DNA from: Marihabitans asiaticum
GTDB taxonomy: Bacteria > Actinomycetota > Actinomycetes > Actinomycetales > Dermatophilaceae
DNA length: 64,000 nt
Assembly (NCBI RefSeq): GCF_007828725.1
Contig: NZ_VIUW01000005.1
Location: 62,001-126,000 of the forward strand
Direction: 5' to 3'
Shown: in pieces, positions 30,887-40,831 of the stretch
How the letters are laid out: each line of letters starts with the position of its first letter
Numbering within the stretch: position 1 is the first letter of the stretch
Notes under the pieces: model-generated
The model's database searches: none
Told to the model about the DNA's origin: nothing
Seen by the model: the letters and a program-made list of their open reading frames with translations, nothing else
Made by a program: the position numbers and the translations under genes

Positions 30887-32245
30887 TCAGGTCGTGCGGA
30901 CCACCCGCGGGCGCAGGTCCTCGGCCGGGCACTGCCAGCTGCCGGCCTGCGCGTCGACCTGCTCACCCGAGCGGATGTCCTTGACCTGGTCGCCGCCCTC
31001 CCCCGCGCCGGGGAACCAGACGAAGGGGATGCCGCGGCGCTCGGCGTAGCGGATCTGCTTGCCGAACTTGGCCGCCGACGGCGCGACCTCGCAGGCGATG
31101 CCGCGCCCGCGCAGCGAGGTCGCGACCCGCACCGAGACCGGACGCGAGTCCTCGTCGATGACCGCGACGAGCACCGCAGCCGGGGTCTTGCGGGTCGCGC
31201 GGACGAGGTCCTTGGCGAAGAGCAGCGCGAGCAGCCGCGAGAGGCCGATGGAGATCCCGACGCCCGGGTAGGTCGTGCGGCCGTCGCTGGCGAGGGAGTC
31301 GTAGCGCCCGCCGGAGCAGAAGGATCCCCACTCCTCGTACCCGATCAGCTGGGTCTCGTAGACGGTGCCGGTGTAGTAGTCCAGGCCGCGGGCGATCTTC
31401 AGGTCGGCGACGAGCGCACCGGGCGCGTTGGTCATGCCCGTGTCGATCACCGCGGCGAGAGCAGCCAGCCCCTCGTCGAGCACCGGGTGCTCGACGCCCA
31501 GGGCCCGGACCCGCTCGACGAAGGAGGTGTCCTCGGTCCGGATCGACGCCAGGCGCAGCACCTGCTCTGCCTGCTCGGCGCGCAGCCCCTGCCCGGTGAG
31601 CAGCTCGGTGACCGCCTCGGGCCCGATCTTGTCGAGCTTGTCGACGACGCGCAGCGTGCCGGCCACGTCCTCGATGCCCAGGCCGGCGTAGAAGCCCTCG
31701 GGGATCTTGCGGTTGTTCACCTGGATGACCATCGGCGGCAGCGGCAACTGGGCGAAGATCTCGGCCATCACCAGCGGCATCTCCGCCTCGAAGTGGGGGG
31801 CGAGCTCGCCGACGTCGACGACGTCGATGTCGCACTGGGTGAACTCGCGGAAGCGTCCCTCCTGGGGCCGCTCACCGCGCCACACCTTCTGGATCTGGTG
31901 GCGGCGGAAGGGGAAGCTCAACCGGCCGGCGTGCTCGACGACGTACCGGGCGAAGGGGACGGTGAGGTCGAAGTGGAGCCCAAGCTCGGCGTCACCGCCG
32001 GCCTCGAGATCGGCGGCGAGCCGGCTCACCGCGTAGATCTCCTTGTCGGCGTCCCCACCCTTGCCCAGCAGCCGCTCGACCGGCTCGACCGCCCGGGTCT
32101 CGATCGAGGGGAACCCGTGCAGCTCGAAGGTCGAGCGGATCACGTCGAGGAAGTGCTGCTCGACGACGCGCTGCTCGGGCAGGTACTCCGGGAAGCCGGA
32201 GAGGGGCGTGACCTTGGTGGGCCGGGGCTGGCTGCTCTGACTCAC
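30887..32245 (-). CDS. hisS: Histidyl-tRNA synthetase
   Basis: A 452-residue class II synthetase. The family motifs are LHFDLTVPFARYV (motif 2 region nearby), FRRHQIQKVWRGERPQEGRFREF (motif 2, shown in part), and the His-specific segment GLDYYTGTVYE. The C-terminal anticodon domain ends with a GEQV-x-W-type tail. GTG 32245 overlaps the MBL hydrolase stop (GTGA). Follows the Rv2580c-2581c order. Confidence 0.96.
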   Translation of the reverse strand: MSQSSQPRPTKVTPLSGFPEYLPEQRVVEQHFLDVIRSTFELHGFPSIETRAVEPVERLLGKGGDADKEIYAVSRLAADLEAGGDAELGLHFDLTVPFARYVVEHAGRLSFPFRRHQIQKVWRGERPQEGRFREFTQCDIDVVDVGELAPHFEAEMPLVMAEIFAQLPLPPMVIQVNNRKIPEGFYAGLGIEDVAGTLRVVDKLDKIGPEAVTELLTGQGLRAEQAEQVLRLASIRTEDTSFVERVRALGVEHPVLDEGLAALAAVIDTGMTNAPGALVADLKIARGLDYYTGTVYETQLIGYEEWGSFCSGGRYDSLASDGRTTYPGVGISIGLSRLLALLFAKDLVRATRKTPAAVLVAVIDEDSRPVSVRVATSLRGRGIACEVAPSAAKFGKQIRYAERRGIPFVWFPGAGEGGDQVKDIRSGEQVDAQAGSWQCPAEDLRPRVVRTT

Positions 32246-32946
32246 GTCACGTCCTTGAGGTAGGGGTTGCTCGCCTTCTCCCGGGCCAGGGTGGTGGCCG
32301 GGCCATGGCCGGGCAGGACGAGGCTGGAGTCGGGCCGGGGTGCGACGACGTCGCGAAGGGAGCGCAGCATGGCCTCGTGGTCTCCGCCGGGGAGGTCGGT
32401 GCGGCCGATGGAGCCGGCGAAGAGGACGTCGCCGGTAAGGAGGGTGCGATCGACCTGCGCCTCGTCCGGCACACCGTCGGGCACGGCGTCGACGGCGAAC
32501 ATCACCGACCCCTCCGTGTGCCCGGGGGCGTGCAGGACCTCCAGGTCGATCCCGGCGACCGAGAGGGTCTCGCCGTCGCGGACCTCGACCACCCGCTCCG
32601 GCTCCCGCCAGGTCGCCTGCGTGCCGAACTGCTGCTCGAGCATGCCGACCAACGCCTCACCGAGTGAGCTGGAGCCGAGCGGGTCCTCGAGGCGATACCG
32701 GTCGTCGGTGTGGATGTAGGCGGCCAGCTCGCCGCCGCACACCGGCGTCACCGAGTAGACGTGGTCGACGTGGCCGTGCGAGAGCAGGACCGCCGCCGGA
32801 CGGAGACGATGCTCGGTGAGCACCTCCCGGAGGGTCTCCTCGACCCCGATGCCGGGATCGAGCACGAGACACTCCTCCCCCGGGCCGGGAGCGATGACGT
32901 AGCAGTTGGTCCCAAAGGCTGCTGCGGGGAAGGTCACGGTGAGCAC
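32242..32946 (-). CDS. MBL-fold hydrolase (glyoxalase II-like)
   Basis: A 234-residue metallo-beta-lactamase-fold protein with the metal motif SHGHVDHVY, then HAPGHTEGS, LLTGDVLFAGS and LPGHGPATTL. It is the member found upstream of hisS in actinobacteria (Rv2581c). Glyoxalase II hydrolyses lactoylglutathione, but this bacterium likely lacks glutathione, so the thioester substrate is unclear. GTG 32946. Confidence 0.88.
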   Translation of the reverse strand: MLTVTFPAAAFGTNCYVIAPGPGEECLVLDPGIGVEETLREVLTEHRLRPAAVLLSHGHVDHVYSVTPVCGGELAAYIHTDDRYRLEDPLGSSSLGEALVGMLEQQFGTQATWREPERVVEVRDGETLSVAGIDLEVLHAPGHTEGSVMFAVDAVPDGVPDEAQVDRTLLTGDVLFAGSIGRTDLPGGDHEAMLRSLRDVVAPRPDSSLVLPGHGPATTLAREKASNPYLKDVT

Positions 32947-32993
32947 GGCAGGTCAGCCTACCGACCGGAGCACGGACGTTAGGCTCGGCTCTC

Positions 32994-34403
32994 GTGAGCG
33001 ACAACACCCCTTCGCCGAGCGACGACACCGTCGACCAGGCCACGCCGTCCCCCCAGCCGACACCCCGCCCCGCGGCACCCTCCCCTGCCGCGATGGCGAA
33101 GATGGCGCCGCGCCGTCCCACGCCGGCTGCGGCGCCGGCGCCGGTGACGTCCGACCACTCCGCCTCCGCGGAGTTCGGCCGCGTCGGCGAGGACGGGACG
33201 GTCTACGTGCGCGAGGGTGACGGCGAGCGTGCCGTCGGCTCCTACCCCGGCGCCGACGCCGCGGAGGCGCTGCAGTACTTCGCCCGCAAGTACGACGAGC
33301 TGTACGCCTCCGCCGTGCTGCTGCGGCGACGCCTGGACGCCCCCGAGGTCTCCGCCAAGGAGGTCGCCGACGGTCTCTCCTCGCTCAAGGCCCACACCGA
33401 GAAGCCCGACGTCGTCGGTGACCTCGCCGCCCTCTCCGCGCTCGTGACCGAGGTCGAGACCGGTGTCGCCGCCCACCGTGAGCGTGAGCGCGCCGAGCGA
33501 GCCGAGGCCAAGAAGGTCGCCGCCGCCGAGCGTGAGGGGATCGTCGAGCAGGCCGAGGCGGTCGCCGCCCAGCCCGAGGACCAGATCCGGTGGAAGGACT
33601 CCACCGCGCGGATGCGCGAGCTGCTCGAGCAGTGGAAGACCCACCAGAAGGCCGGGGTCCGGCTGGACAAGGACGTCGAGAACGCGCTGTGGCAGCGCTT
33701 CAGCAAGGCGCGCAACTCCTTCGACAAGGGCCGCCGGGCTCACTTCTCCGAGCTCGAGGCCACCCGCGGCGAGAGCAAGGGCCGCAAGGAGGAGCTCGTC
33801 GCCGAGGCCGAGCGCCTCGCCACGAGCACCGACTGGGGGCCGACGGCCGGGGCGTTCAAGCGGCTGATGCAGGAGTGGCGCCGCGCGGGGCGGGCCGGGC
33901 GCAAGGACGACGACGCCCTGTGGGAGCGCTTCCGCACCGCCCAGGACTCCTTCTTCTCGGCCAAGGACGCCGAGCAGGAGCGTGAGGACGAGAGCTACCG
34001 GCCCAATCTCGAGGTCAAGGAGAAGCTCTTGACCGAGGCCAAGGCGCTCCTGCCGATCAAGGACCTCGACGCGACCAAGGCCGCGCTGCGCAGCATCCAG
34101 CAGCGCTGGGAGGACGCGGGCAAGGTGCCGCGCGGCGACGTGGACCGGATGGAGAAGGGCCTGCGCTCGGTCGAGCAGGCCGTGCGCGACGCCGAGGACA
34201 CCCGGTGGACCCGCAGCGACCCGGAGAAGTCAGCGCGCGCCAACAGCCTCGTCGCGCAGCTCGAGGCCAAGGTCACCGAGCTCGAGGCACAGATCGAGGC
34301 CGCGACCGACGACCGGCGCAGGGCTCGGTTGCAGGAGCAGCTCGACTCCACCCAGGGGCTGCTCGCGATGGCCCGCGCCGGCGCGGACGACCTCGGCGGC
34401 TGA
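32994..34403 (+). CDS. DUF349 domain-containing protein
   Basis: A 469-residue protein with a Pro/Ala-rich N terminus (to about residue 55), then several DUF349 repeats of about 70 residues with the pattern R/W-K...LLEQWK, LWQRFSKARNSF, LMQEWRRAGR and IQQRWEDAGK, and a C-terminal coiled coil. The cyanobacterial and Rv2582-neighbouring members have unknown function. It is alone on the plus strand, facing rel and the MBL gene, with a start at GTG 32994. Confidence 0.85.
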   Translation: MSDNTPSPSDDTVDQATPSPQPTPRPAAPSPAAMAKMAPRRPTPAAAPAPVTSDHSASAEFGRVGEDGTVYVREGDGERAVGSYPGADAAEALQYFARKYDELYASAVLLRRRLDAPEVSAKEVADGLSSLKAHTEKPDVVGDLAALSALVTEVETGVAAHRERERAERAEAKKVAAAEREGIVEQAEAVAAQPEDQIRWKDSTARMRELLEQWKTHQKAGVRLDKDVENALWQRFSKARNSFDKGRRAHFSELEATRGESKGRKEELVAEAERLATSTDWGPTAGAFKRLMQEWRRAGRAGRKDDDALWERFRTAQDSFFSAKDAEQEREDESYRPNLEVKEKLLTEAKALLPIKDLDATKAALRSIQQRWEDAGKVPRGDVDRMEKGLRSVEQAVRDAEDTRWTRSDPEKSARANSLVAQLEAKVTELEAQIEAATDDRRRARLQEQLDSTQGLLAMARAGADDLGG

Positions 34404-34423
34404 GACCTTGGCGGCCGACCCGC

Positions 34424-36703
34424 TCAGCCGGTGATCCGGTAGGCGTCGAACACCCCGTCGACGTCCTGGACCTGCCGCAGCACGTGGGTGAGATGACCGG
34501 TGTCGGCCATCTCGAAGACGAAGCGCAGCTTCGCGGTGCGGTTGCTCGAGGTCTGCACCGTTGCGGAGAGGATGTTGACCGCGCTGTCCGAGAGCACCCG
34601 GGTGACGTCGGAGAGCAACCCGGAGCGGTCGAGCGCCTCGACCTGGATCTGGACCATGAAGAGGTTGTCGCTGCTGCCGGACCACGCCACGTCGATGAGG
34701 CGCTCCGCCTCGCGCTCGAGTGACCCGGCGTTGGTGCAGTCCCGCCGGTGCACGGACACGCCGTTGCCGCGGGTGATGAAGCCCATGATGTCGTCGCCGG
34801 GCACCGGGGTGCAGCACCGGGCGATCTTGACCCAGACGTCGTCCATGCCCTTGACGATGACGCCGGGGTCGCCGGTGCGCCGTCTGGACACCGGGGTGGG
34901 CACGGTGGCCTCGGCGAGGTCCTCGGACGCCCCATCCCGCCCGCCCGCGGCCGCGAGCAGCCGGCTGACGACGTGCTGCGCCGAGACGTGCCCCTCCCCG
35001 ACCGCGGCGTAGAGCCCGTCGACGTCGGGGTGGCGCAGCTCGTCGGTGACGCTGGCGAGGATGTCGTGGGTGAGCAGGCGCTGCAGCGGGAGGTTCTGCT
35101 TACGGATCGCCTTGGCGATCGCGTCTCGGCCGGCGTCGGCCATCTCCTCGCGTCGCTCCCTGGAGAACCAGTGCCGGATCTTGTTCCGTGCCCGGGGCGA
35201 ACGGACGAAGCCGAGCCAGTCGCGCGAGGGCCCGGCACCCTCGGCCTTGCTCGTGAGGATCTCGACCACGTCGCCCGTCTCCAGCGGTGAGTCCAGCGGC
35301 AGGAGGCGGCCGTTGACCCGGCTGCCGATGGTCCGGTGCCCCACCTCGGTGTGCACGGCGTAGGCGAAGTCGACCGGTGTCGACCCGGCGGGCAGGGCCA
35401 TCACCTGCCCCTTCGGGGTGAAGACGTAGACCTCGGCGGCGTTGATCTCGTAGCGCAGCGAGTCGAGGAACTCCCCCGGGTCCTCGGTCTCTCGCTGCCA
35501 GTCCAGCAGCTGACGCAGCCAGGCCATCTCTCCGACCTGCCCGGACTCCTCGGCGCCTCCCCGCGCCGAGGGGTCGTCCTTGTACTTCCAGTGGGCCGCG
35601 ACCCCGTACTCGGCGCGGCGGTGCATCGCGTGGGTGCGGATCTGGATCTCGACCGGCTTGCCGGCGGGGCCGATGACCGTCGTGTGCAACGACTGGTACA
35701 TGTTGAACTTCGGCATCGAGATGTAGTCCTTGAAGCGCCCCGGCAGCGGGTTCCACCGGGCGTGCAGGGCGCCGAGCGCCGCGTAGCAGTCCCGCACGGT
35801 GTCCACGAGCACCCGGACCGCGACGAGGTCGTAGATCTCCCCGAACTCCCGTCCGCCGACGATCATCTTCTGGTAGACGGAGTAGTAGTGCTTCGGGCGC
35901 CCGGTGACGGTGGCGTTGATCCGCGCTTCCTTGAGGTCCTGGACCACCTGCGAGCGGACAGTGGCGAGGTAGTCCTCCCGCGCGGGGGCGCGCTCGGCGA
36001 CGAGGCGGACGATCTCGTCGTAGACCTTGGGGTAGAGCGTGGCGAAGGAGAGGTCCTCCAGCTCCCACTTGATCGTGTTCATCCCGAGGCGGTGCGCCAG
36101 CGGGGCGTAGATCTCGAGGGTCTCCTGGGCCTTGCGCTGGGCCGAGGCCTGCGAGACGTACTTCCAGGTCCGGGCGTTGTGCAGCCGGTCGGCGAGCTTG
36201 ATCACGAGGACCCGGATGTCGCGGGCCATCGCGACGACCATCTTGCGCACCGTCTCGGCCTGGGCAGCGTCGCCGTAGGTGACCTTGTCGAGCTTGGTGA
36301 CGCCGTCGACGAGCTTGGCCACCTCGGCCCCGAAGTCCTCCTCGAGGTGCTCCAGGGAGTAGTCGGTGTCCTCGACCGTGTCGTGCAGCAGCGCAGCAGC
36401 AAGGGTCACCGGGGTCATGCCCAGCTCGGCGAGGATCGTCGCGACGGCGACGGGGTGGGTGATGTACGGGTCACCGCTCTTGCGTTGCTGGCCCTCGTGA
36501 GCCTGCGCGGCGACCCGGTAGGCCTCCTCGATGACCGAGAGGTCGGCCTTGGGGTGGGTGGCGCGGACCACCTGGAGCATCGGCTCGAGCTCGGGGACGG
36601 CCGAGGGCTGCGATCGGGAGCCGAGGCGCGCGAGCGAGGCCCGCGCGAGCTGGCGCGGGGAGAAGCCTCCGGCGCTGCCGGCGCCCTGCCTCGACTCCGT
36701 CAT
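34424..36703 (-). CDS. rel: Bifunctional (p)ppGpp synthetase/hydrolase Rel
   Basis: A 759-residue protein of the long RelA/SpoT type. Domain order: HD hydrolase ([11 protein letters not shown], about residues 90-100), synthetase ([13 protein letters not shown]), TGS ([17 protein letters not shown]), a helical/zinc-finger region, and a C-terminal ACT domain ([13 protein letters not shown]). It makes and breaks the stringent-response alarmone. Both catalytic sites look intact. The order rel-apt-secF-secD is that of Rv2583-Rv2587. Confidence 0.97.
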   Translation of the reverse strand: MTESRQGAGSAGGFSPRQLARASLARLGSRSQPSAVPELEPMLQVVRATHPKADLSVIEEAYRVAAQAHEGQQRKSGDPYITHPVAVATILAELGMTPVTLAAALLHDTVEDTDYSLEHLEEDFGAEVAKLVDGVTKLDKVTYGDAAQAETVRKMVVAMARDIRVLVIKLADRLHNARTWKYVSQASAQRKAQETLEIYAPLAHRLGMNTIKWELEDLSFATLYPKVYDEIVRLVAERAPAREDYLATVRSQVVQDLKEARINATVTGRPKHYYSVYQKMIVGGREFGEIYDLVAVRVLVDTVRDCYAALGALHARWNPLPGRFKDYISMPKFNMYQSLHTTVIGPAGKPVEIQIRTHAMHRRAEYGVAAHWKYKDDPSARGGAEESGQVGEMAWLRQLLDWQRETEDPGEFLDSLRYEINAAEVYVFTPKGQVMALPAGSTPVDFAYAVHTEVGHRTIGSRVNGRLLPLDSPLETGDVVEILTSKAEGAGPSRDWLGFVRSPRARNKIRHWFSRERREEMADAGRDAIAKAIRKQNLPLQRLLTHDILASVTDELRHPDVDGLYAAVGEGHVSAQHVVSRLLAAAGGRDGASEDLAEATVPTPVSRRRTGDPGVIVKGMDDVWVKIARCCTPVPGDDIMGFITRGNGVSVHRRDCTNAGSLEREAERLIDVAWSGSSDNLFMVQIQVEALDRSGLLSDVTRVLSDSAVNILSATVQTSSNRTAKLRFVFEMADTGHLTHVLRQVQDVDGVFDAYRITG

Positions 36704-36712
36704 GCACAGAGC

Positions 36713-37267
36713 CTAGACGCTGACCAGCGCACCCACGGAACGGCCGGGGAGCTCCCCCCGCCCGCCGAGGTCACGAAGCTCGAGCACGACGTCCAGACCG
36801 ACGATCTGCGCTCCCTGGGACTCGACGAGCTCGGCGGCGGCCCGCGCGGTCCCGCCGGTGGCGAGGATGTCGTCGATGACGAGGACCCGATCGCCCGGGC
36901 GAAGGGAGTCCTCGCGCAGCTCGATCGTGGCGCTGCCGTACTCGAGCTCGTAGTCGAGGGAGACCGTGCGCGGTGGCAGCTTGCCCTTCTTGCGGATCGG
37001 GACGAAGCCCGCGCCGAGGGCGAGCGCCACCCCGGTGCCGAAGATGAAGCCTCGCGCCTCGAGCCCGATGACGTGGTCGACCCCTCGGTCCTGGTACGGC
37101 GCGGCCAGGGCATCGACGACCAGGCGAAGGGAGTCGCCGTGGGCGATGAGCGGGGTGATGTCCTTGTACGTCACCCCCGCCTTCGGGAAGTCCGGGACGT
37201 CCCGGACCAGCTCGCTCACCCGCCGCCCCGCGGTCGCGCGCAGCGACACGGCGTCTGGCGCGCTCAT
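36713..37267 (-). CDS. apt: Adenine phosphoribosyltransferase
   Basis: A 184-residue type I phosphoribosyltransferase that joins adenine and PRPP to give AMP. The PRPP loop VLVIDDILATGGTARA and the N-terminal VPDFPKAGVTYKDITPLI are diagnostic. ATG 37267 overlaps the secF stop (ATGA). It is 9 bp from rel. Confidence 0.96.
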   Translation of the reverse strand: MSAPDAVSLRATAGRRVSELVRDVPDFPKAGVTYKDITPLIAHGDSLRLVVDALAAPYQDRGVDHVIGLEARGFIFGTGVALALGAGFVPIRKKGKLPPRTVSLDYELEYGSATIELREDSLRPGDRVLVIDDILATGGTARAAAELVESQGAQIVGLDVVLELRDLGGRGELPGRSVGALVSV

Positions 37268-38460
37268 CGCTTGGAGCGCGGTGTGCGTCGCGGCTGGTTG
37301 CGCGGGCCCGCCTGGGCGTACTTGTGCACGGTGCGGCCGGTCACGGTCTGGGGTGCGTCCGGGTCGGCCGGCGCTTCCTCTCGCGGCCGGGTCGGCGTGC
37401 TCTGCCTCTCAGACCCGGTGGCGGCGTGGGACCCGGTGCCGGCCCCCACCGTCGCGGGCGCGGACTGCTGGGCCGGGTGGCGCTCGTGGTAGCGCGCGGC
37501 CTCCTCGTCGAGCTCGACGACCGCACGGTCCCTGCTGCGCAGCTGGGCGAGCAGCGGGGTGGCGATGAAGACCGACGAGAAGGCGCCCACGGTCATCCCG
37601 ACGAAGAGTGCGAGGGAGAGGTCGACGAGGGTGCCGGGGCCGAGCCGGGCGAAGCCGATGACCAGCACCGCGATGATCGGCAGCACCGCGATGACGGTGG
37701 TGTTGATCGAGCGCACCAGGGTCTGGTTCACCGCGAGGTTCGCGGCCTCGGCGAAGGTCTGCCGCCGGGTCTCGAAGGCGTCGGCGGTGTTCTCCCGCAC
37801 CTTGTCGAAGACGACGACGGTGTCGTAGAGGGAGTAGCCGAGGACGGTGAGGAAGCCGATCACCGTGGCAGGCGAGATCTCGAAGCCGGACCAGGTGTAG
37901 ATGCCGACCGTGATGAGCATGTCGTGAGCCAGGGCGATCAGCGCCGCCAGGGCCATCTTCCACGCCCGGAAGTACAGCGCGAGGAGGACAGCGGTGAGCG
38001 CGAGGAAGACGACGAGCGCCCGCAGCGCTTGCTGGCTCACCGACTCACCCCAGGACGGGCCGATGAGGCTGGCACTGACCTCGGCCGGCTGGACGTCGAA
38101 CTGGCCGGCCAGGTCCTCGGTCACCGCGCGGACCTCGTCGCTGGTCAGCTCCTCGGTCTGTACCCGGACCGTGCTGCCGCCGATGACCGAGACGTTGGCC
38201 GACGCACCCGCTCCCGCCGTCTCGCGCACCGCGTCGGTCGCCCGGGTGGTGTAGTCCGAGGGGGCGCCGGCGGTCGCTACCCGGAACTCCGAGCCTCCGG
38301 TGAACTCCAGCCCGAGGTTCATGCCGCGGACCACGAAGCCGAGGAGCGCCACGACGAGGATCACCGCGCTGATCGCGTACCACGTCTTGGCGCGCCCGAC
38401 GAAGTCGATGGAGCGTCGCCCCGTGTACAGGTCGTTGCCGAACGTCGCGATACGGCTCAC
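37264..38460 (-). CDS. secF: Protein translocase subunit SecF
   Basis: A 398-residue inner-membrane protein with six predicted helices and a large extracytoplasmic loop between the first two. Family motifs include RGMNLGLEFTGGSEFRV near residue 45 and SLYDTVVVFDKVREN (TM4 region). With SecD and YajC it helps SecYEG by proton-driven pulling of secreted proteins. GTG 38460 overlaps the secD stop (GTGA). The C-terminal Pro/Thr-rich tail is extended. Confidence 0.95.
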   Translation of the reverse strand: MSRIATFGNDLYTGRRSIDFVGRAKTWYAISAVILVVALLGFVVRGMNLGLEFTGGSEFRVATAGAPSDYTTRATDAVRETAGAGASANVSVIGGSTVRVQTEELTSDEVRAVTEDLAGQFDVQPAEVSASLIGPSWGESVSQQALRALVVFLALTAVLLALYFRAWKMALAALIALAHDMLITVGIYTWSGFEISPATVIGFLTVLGYSLYDTVVVFDKVRENTADAFETRRQTFAEAANLAVNQTLVRSINTTVIAVLPIIAVLVIGFARLGPGTLVDLSLALFVGMTVGAFSSVFIATPLLAQLRSRDRAVVELDEEAARYHERHPAQQSAPATVGAGTGSHAATGSERQSTPTRPREEAPADPDAPQTVTGRTVHKYAQAGPRNQPRRTPRSKR

Positions 38461-40394
38461 AGGACTGCACCTCCGTCACTGGTGACCCCGGCTCTGGGCT
38501 TGCGCTCCGAGGGCAGGTCGAACTGGGCACGGCCCCGGTAGCGCACCCCGGCCTGCTGCAGGGTCTCGACCTCGAAGCCGGACCACGGGCTGCCGGACGC
38601 GAAGAACTTCCGGCGCGCCAGAAGGGTGAGCAGCGGGTGGGTGAAGAACCAGAAGACGGCGAGGTCGATGAGCGTGGTCAGCCCGAGGGTGAAGGCGAAG
38701 CCGCGCACCCCGGAGCTGGCGAGCACGTAGAGCACGGCGGCGGCGATGAAGTTCACCCCGTCCGCGACGAGGATCGTGCGCTTGGCCCGTTCCCAGCCGG
38801 CCTCGACCGCGGCCCGCAGGTTCCTCCCTTCGCGCAGCTCGTCACGCACCCGCTCGAAGTAGACGATGAAGCTGTCGGCGGTCACGCCGATCGCGATGAT
38901 CAGGCCGGTGACCCCCGCCATGTCGAGGCGGTAGTTGTACCCCCAGGACAGGAGGGCGATCGCGAGGTAGGTCAGGCCGAACGCCACCGTCATCGAGCCG
39001 ATCGTCACCAGGGCGAGCGCCCGGTACTGGAAGATCGAGTAGCCGACGACGAGGAGCAGGCCGACGATGCCCGCGATGATGCCGAAGCGCAGCTGCTCCG
39101 AGCCGAGGGTGGGGCTGATGTCGGCCTTGGACTGGACCTCGAAGGAGAGCGGCAGCGCGCCGAACTTCAGCGACTGGGCGAGGGCCCGCGCCTCCTCGAT
39201 GGTGAAGCTGCCGGTGATCGAGGCGGTGCCGTTCGGGATCGCCTCGCGGAAGCCGGGCGCGACGAGCACGGTGCCGTCGAGGACGGTCGCGAGGGCGTTG
39301 TACGACGAAGGGGGGTTGGCCGGGGTCTGCCCGAGGTTGGGGAGCGCGACGAGGTCGCTGGAGACCTCGGAGTAGGTCTTCGTCGCCTCGCTGTCGAAGC
39401 TCAGGCTGATCTCAGGGGTGTTCGTGATCTGCCCCTGCGGGGTGGTCTGGTAGCCCGCGGCGGCATCGGTGATGCTCGAGCCGGCGACGACCTGCGGGCC
39501 GAGCAGGTACTTCAGCGAGCCGTCCTCGCTGCACGCGGTGATCGCCTCGTCCGGGTTGGTCTCGGGGACCTGAGAGGACTGCGCGGAGCAGTCCAGGTCG
39601 ACGAACTTCTCGTAGGTCTCCTTCGAGATGTTGTTGGGGTCGGTCGGCGAGGTGGGTTCGCCCGAGGGCTCCCAGCCGAAGGGGTCGGCACCGGCCTGCC
39701 CGCCCTGGGGCGCCGAGGAGGTCGCGGAGTCACCGGCCCCCTCCTCACCCTCGGTCGGCGTCGCGGACGAGGACGCGCTCTCGGCAGGCTCGGACCCCTC
39801 GGACCCCTCGGACTGAGGCGGGGAGCTCTGCTCCGCCGGCGCCACCCGCGCGCGGTCGCGGGAGGCCGACGTCGGCGAGCTGGAGCCCGGGCTTGCCGAG
39901 GGGCTCTCAGAGGATCCCTCGCCGGACGACTCCGGCTCGCCGCCCTCGCTCGCCCCGGACTCGGTCGCGGTGGGCTCGGGCTGGGGTGAGCCGACGAACG
40001 TCGCAAGGACGGGTCGGAACTGCATCTGCGAGGAGGCGCGGATCGCGTCCTCCTGCTCGGCGCTGGGTCGTCCCGCCATAGCGACGACGATGTTCTCGTT
40101 GCCCTGGGTGGTCACCTCGGCGCCGCTCGTGCCCTGGGAGTCGATGCGCTGGACGATGATGTCCCGCGCCTGCTCGAGCTGCTCGGAGCTGACCCCCTGG
40201 CCGCCCTCGGTCACCGGCCGGAGCACGAACTGGGTCCCGCCCTCGAGGTCGAGCCCGAGCCGCGGCGACCAGTTGGCGTCGGAGAAGGTCACCCCCGCGC
40301 CGAGGGCACCGATGAGGGCGGTGACGGCGACGAGGAGGGCGATGAGCACGCGCCGGGCCCGCCGGGCGATGGGGTCACGGCGCTCCGTGGACAT
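38457..40394 (-). CDS. secD: Protein translocase subunit SecD with a long acidic insert
   Basis: A 645-residue membrane protein. It has LGLDLEGGTQFVLRP near residue 48, a periplasmic domain, and the C-terminal six-helix block with GVTADSFIVYFERVRDELREG. An insert of about 120 residues (about 136-255) is rich in Ser, Glu, Pro and Gly and is absent in typical SecD. The start ATG 40394 overlaps the yajC stop (TGATG); GTG 40397 is an alternative. It works with SecF in the proton-driven late step of export. Confidence 0.95.
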   Translation of the reverse strand: MSTERRDPIARRARRVLIALLVAVTALIGALGAGVTFSDANWSPRLGLDLEGGTQFVLRPVTEGGQGVSSEQLEQARDIIVQRIDSQGTSGAEVTTQGNENIVVAMAGRPSAEQEDAIRASSQMQFRPVLATFVGSPQPEPTATESGASEGGEPESSGEGSSESPSASPGSSSPTSASRDRARVAPAEQSSPPQSEGSEGSEPAESASSSATPTEGEEGAGDSATSSAPQGGQAGADPFGWEPSGEPTSPTDPNNISKETYEKFVDLDCSAQSSQVPETNPDEAITACSEDGSLKYLLGPQVVAGSSITDAAAGYQTTPQGQITNTPEISLSFDSEATKTYSEVSSDLVALPNLGQTPANPPSSYNALATVLDGTVLVAPGFREAIPNGTASITGSFTIEEARALAQSLKFGALPLSFEVQSKADISPTLGSEQLRFGIIAGIVGLLLVVGYSIFQYRALALVTIGSMTVAFGLTYLAIALLSWGYNYRLDMAGVTGLIIAIGVTADSFIVYFERVRDELREGRNLRAAVEAGWERAKRTILVADGVNFIAAAVLYVLASSGVRGFAFTLGLTTLIDLAVFWFFTHPLLTLLARRKFFASGSPWSGFEVETLQQAGVRYRGRAQFDLPSERKPRAGVTSDGGAVL

Positions 40395-40690
40395 CACTCG
40401 GTGGCCTCGGGCGCCGACTCCTCGGCGGTGCCGGGTGCCCGCATGCCGATCGCTCGCCGGTCTACGGTGATCACCGTCCGAGGCGCGATCTCGAGCTCGG
40501 CCGTGCTCTCGGAGAGCTCGACGAGCCGCCCATAGATGCCCGAGGTGGTCACGACCTCCTCACCGACGGCCAGCGAGGCGTTGAACTCCTCCATCACCCG
40601 CTGACGTCGCCGTCCGGAGACGATCATGAAGATGATGAGGAGCAGCGGGAGGAGCAGGATCAGCAGGCTGCCGAGCGAGCCTTCGTTCAT
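40394..40690 (-). CDS. yajC: Preprotein translocase accessory subunit YajC
   Basis: A 98-residue protein with one N-terminal membrane helix (LGSLLILLLPLLLIIFMIV, residues about 6-24) followed by RRRQRVMEEFNASLAVGEEVVTTSGIYG, the signature of YajC. It binds SecDF. ATG 40690 was chosen because the membrane segment follows directly; upstream frame to 40768 is not typical. Confidence 0.93.
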   Translation of the reverse strand: MNEGSLGSLLILLLPLLLIIFMIVSGRRRQRVMEEFNASLAVGEEVVTTSGIYGRLVELSESTAELEIAPRTVITVDRRAIGMRAPGTAEESAPEATE

Positions 40691-40728
40691 CGGGGAGAGC
40701 CTCGTGGGTACGTGGTGCGGGTCGGTCT

Positions 40729-40769
40729 GCGCCGCAACGGCGCGGTGGCCCGGTGAGGTCCGGGCCACC
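40729..40769 (-). terminator. Two adjacent hairpins downstream of ruvB
   Basis: GGTGGCCCGG and CCGGGCCACC form a perfect 10-bp stem with a 6-nt loop (40744-40769), followed by a second stem GCGCCG-CAA-CGGCGC (40729-40743). They lie 63 bp beyond the ruvB stop and separate the ruv operon from yajC on the same strand. No T-run was seen. Confidence 0.75.
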
Positions 40770-40831
40770 TGCGGAGTCTAGGCCAGGCGGACCTGCGTCC
40801 CCAGACGGCACTGCTCGCGGGCGCGCCGGGG

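Noticed and set aside
35336-37492. 718-residue plus-strand frame opposite rel and apt
   Set aside because: Antisense shadow; composition of Gly, Asp, Val, Glu repeats is typical of GC-rich antisense frames.
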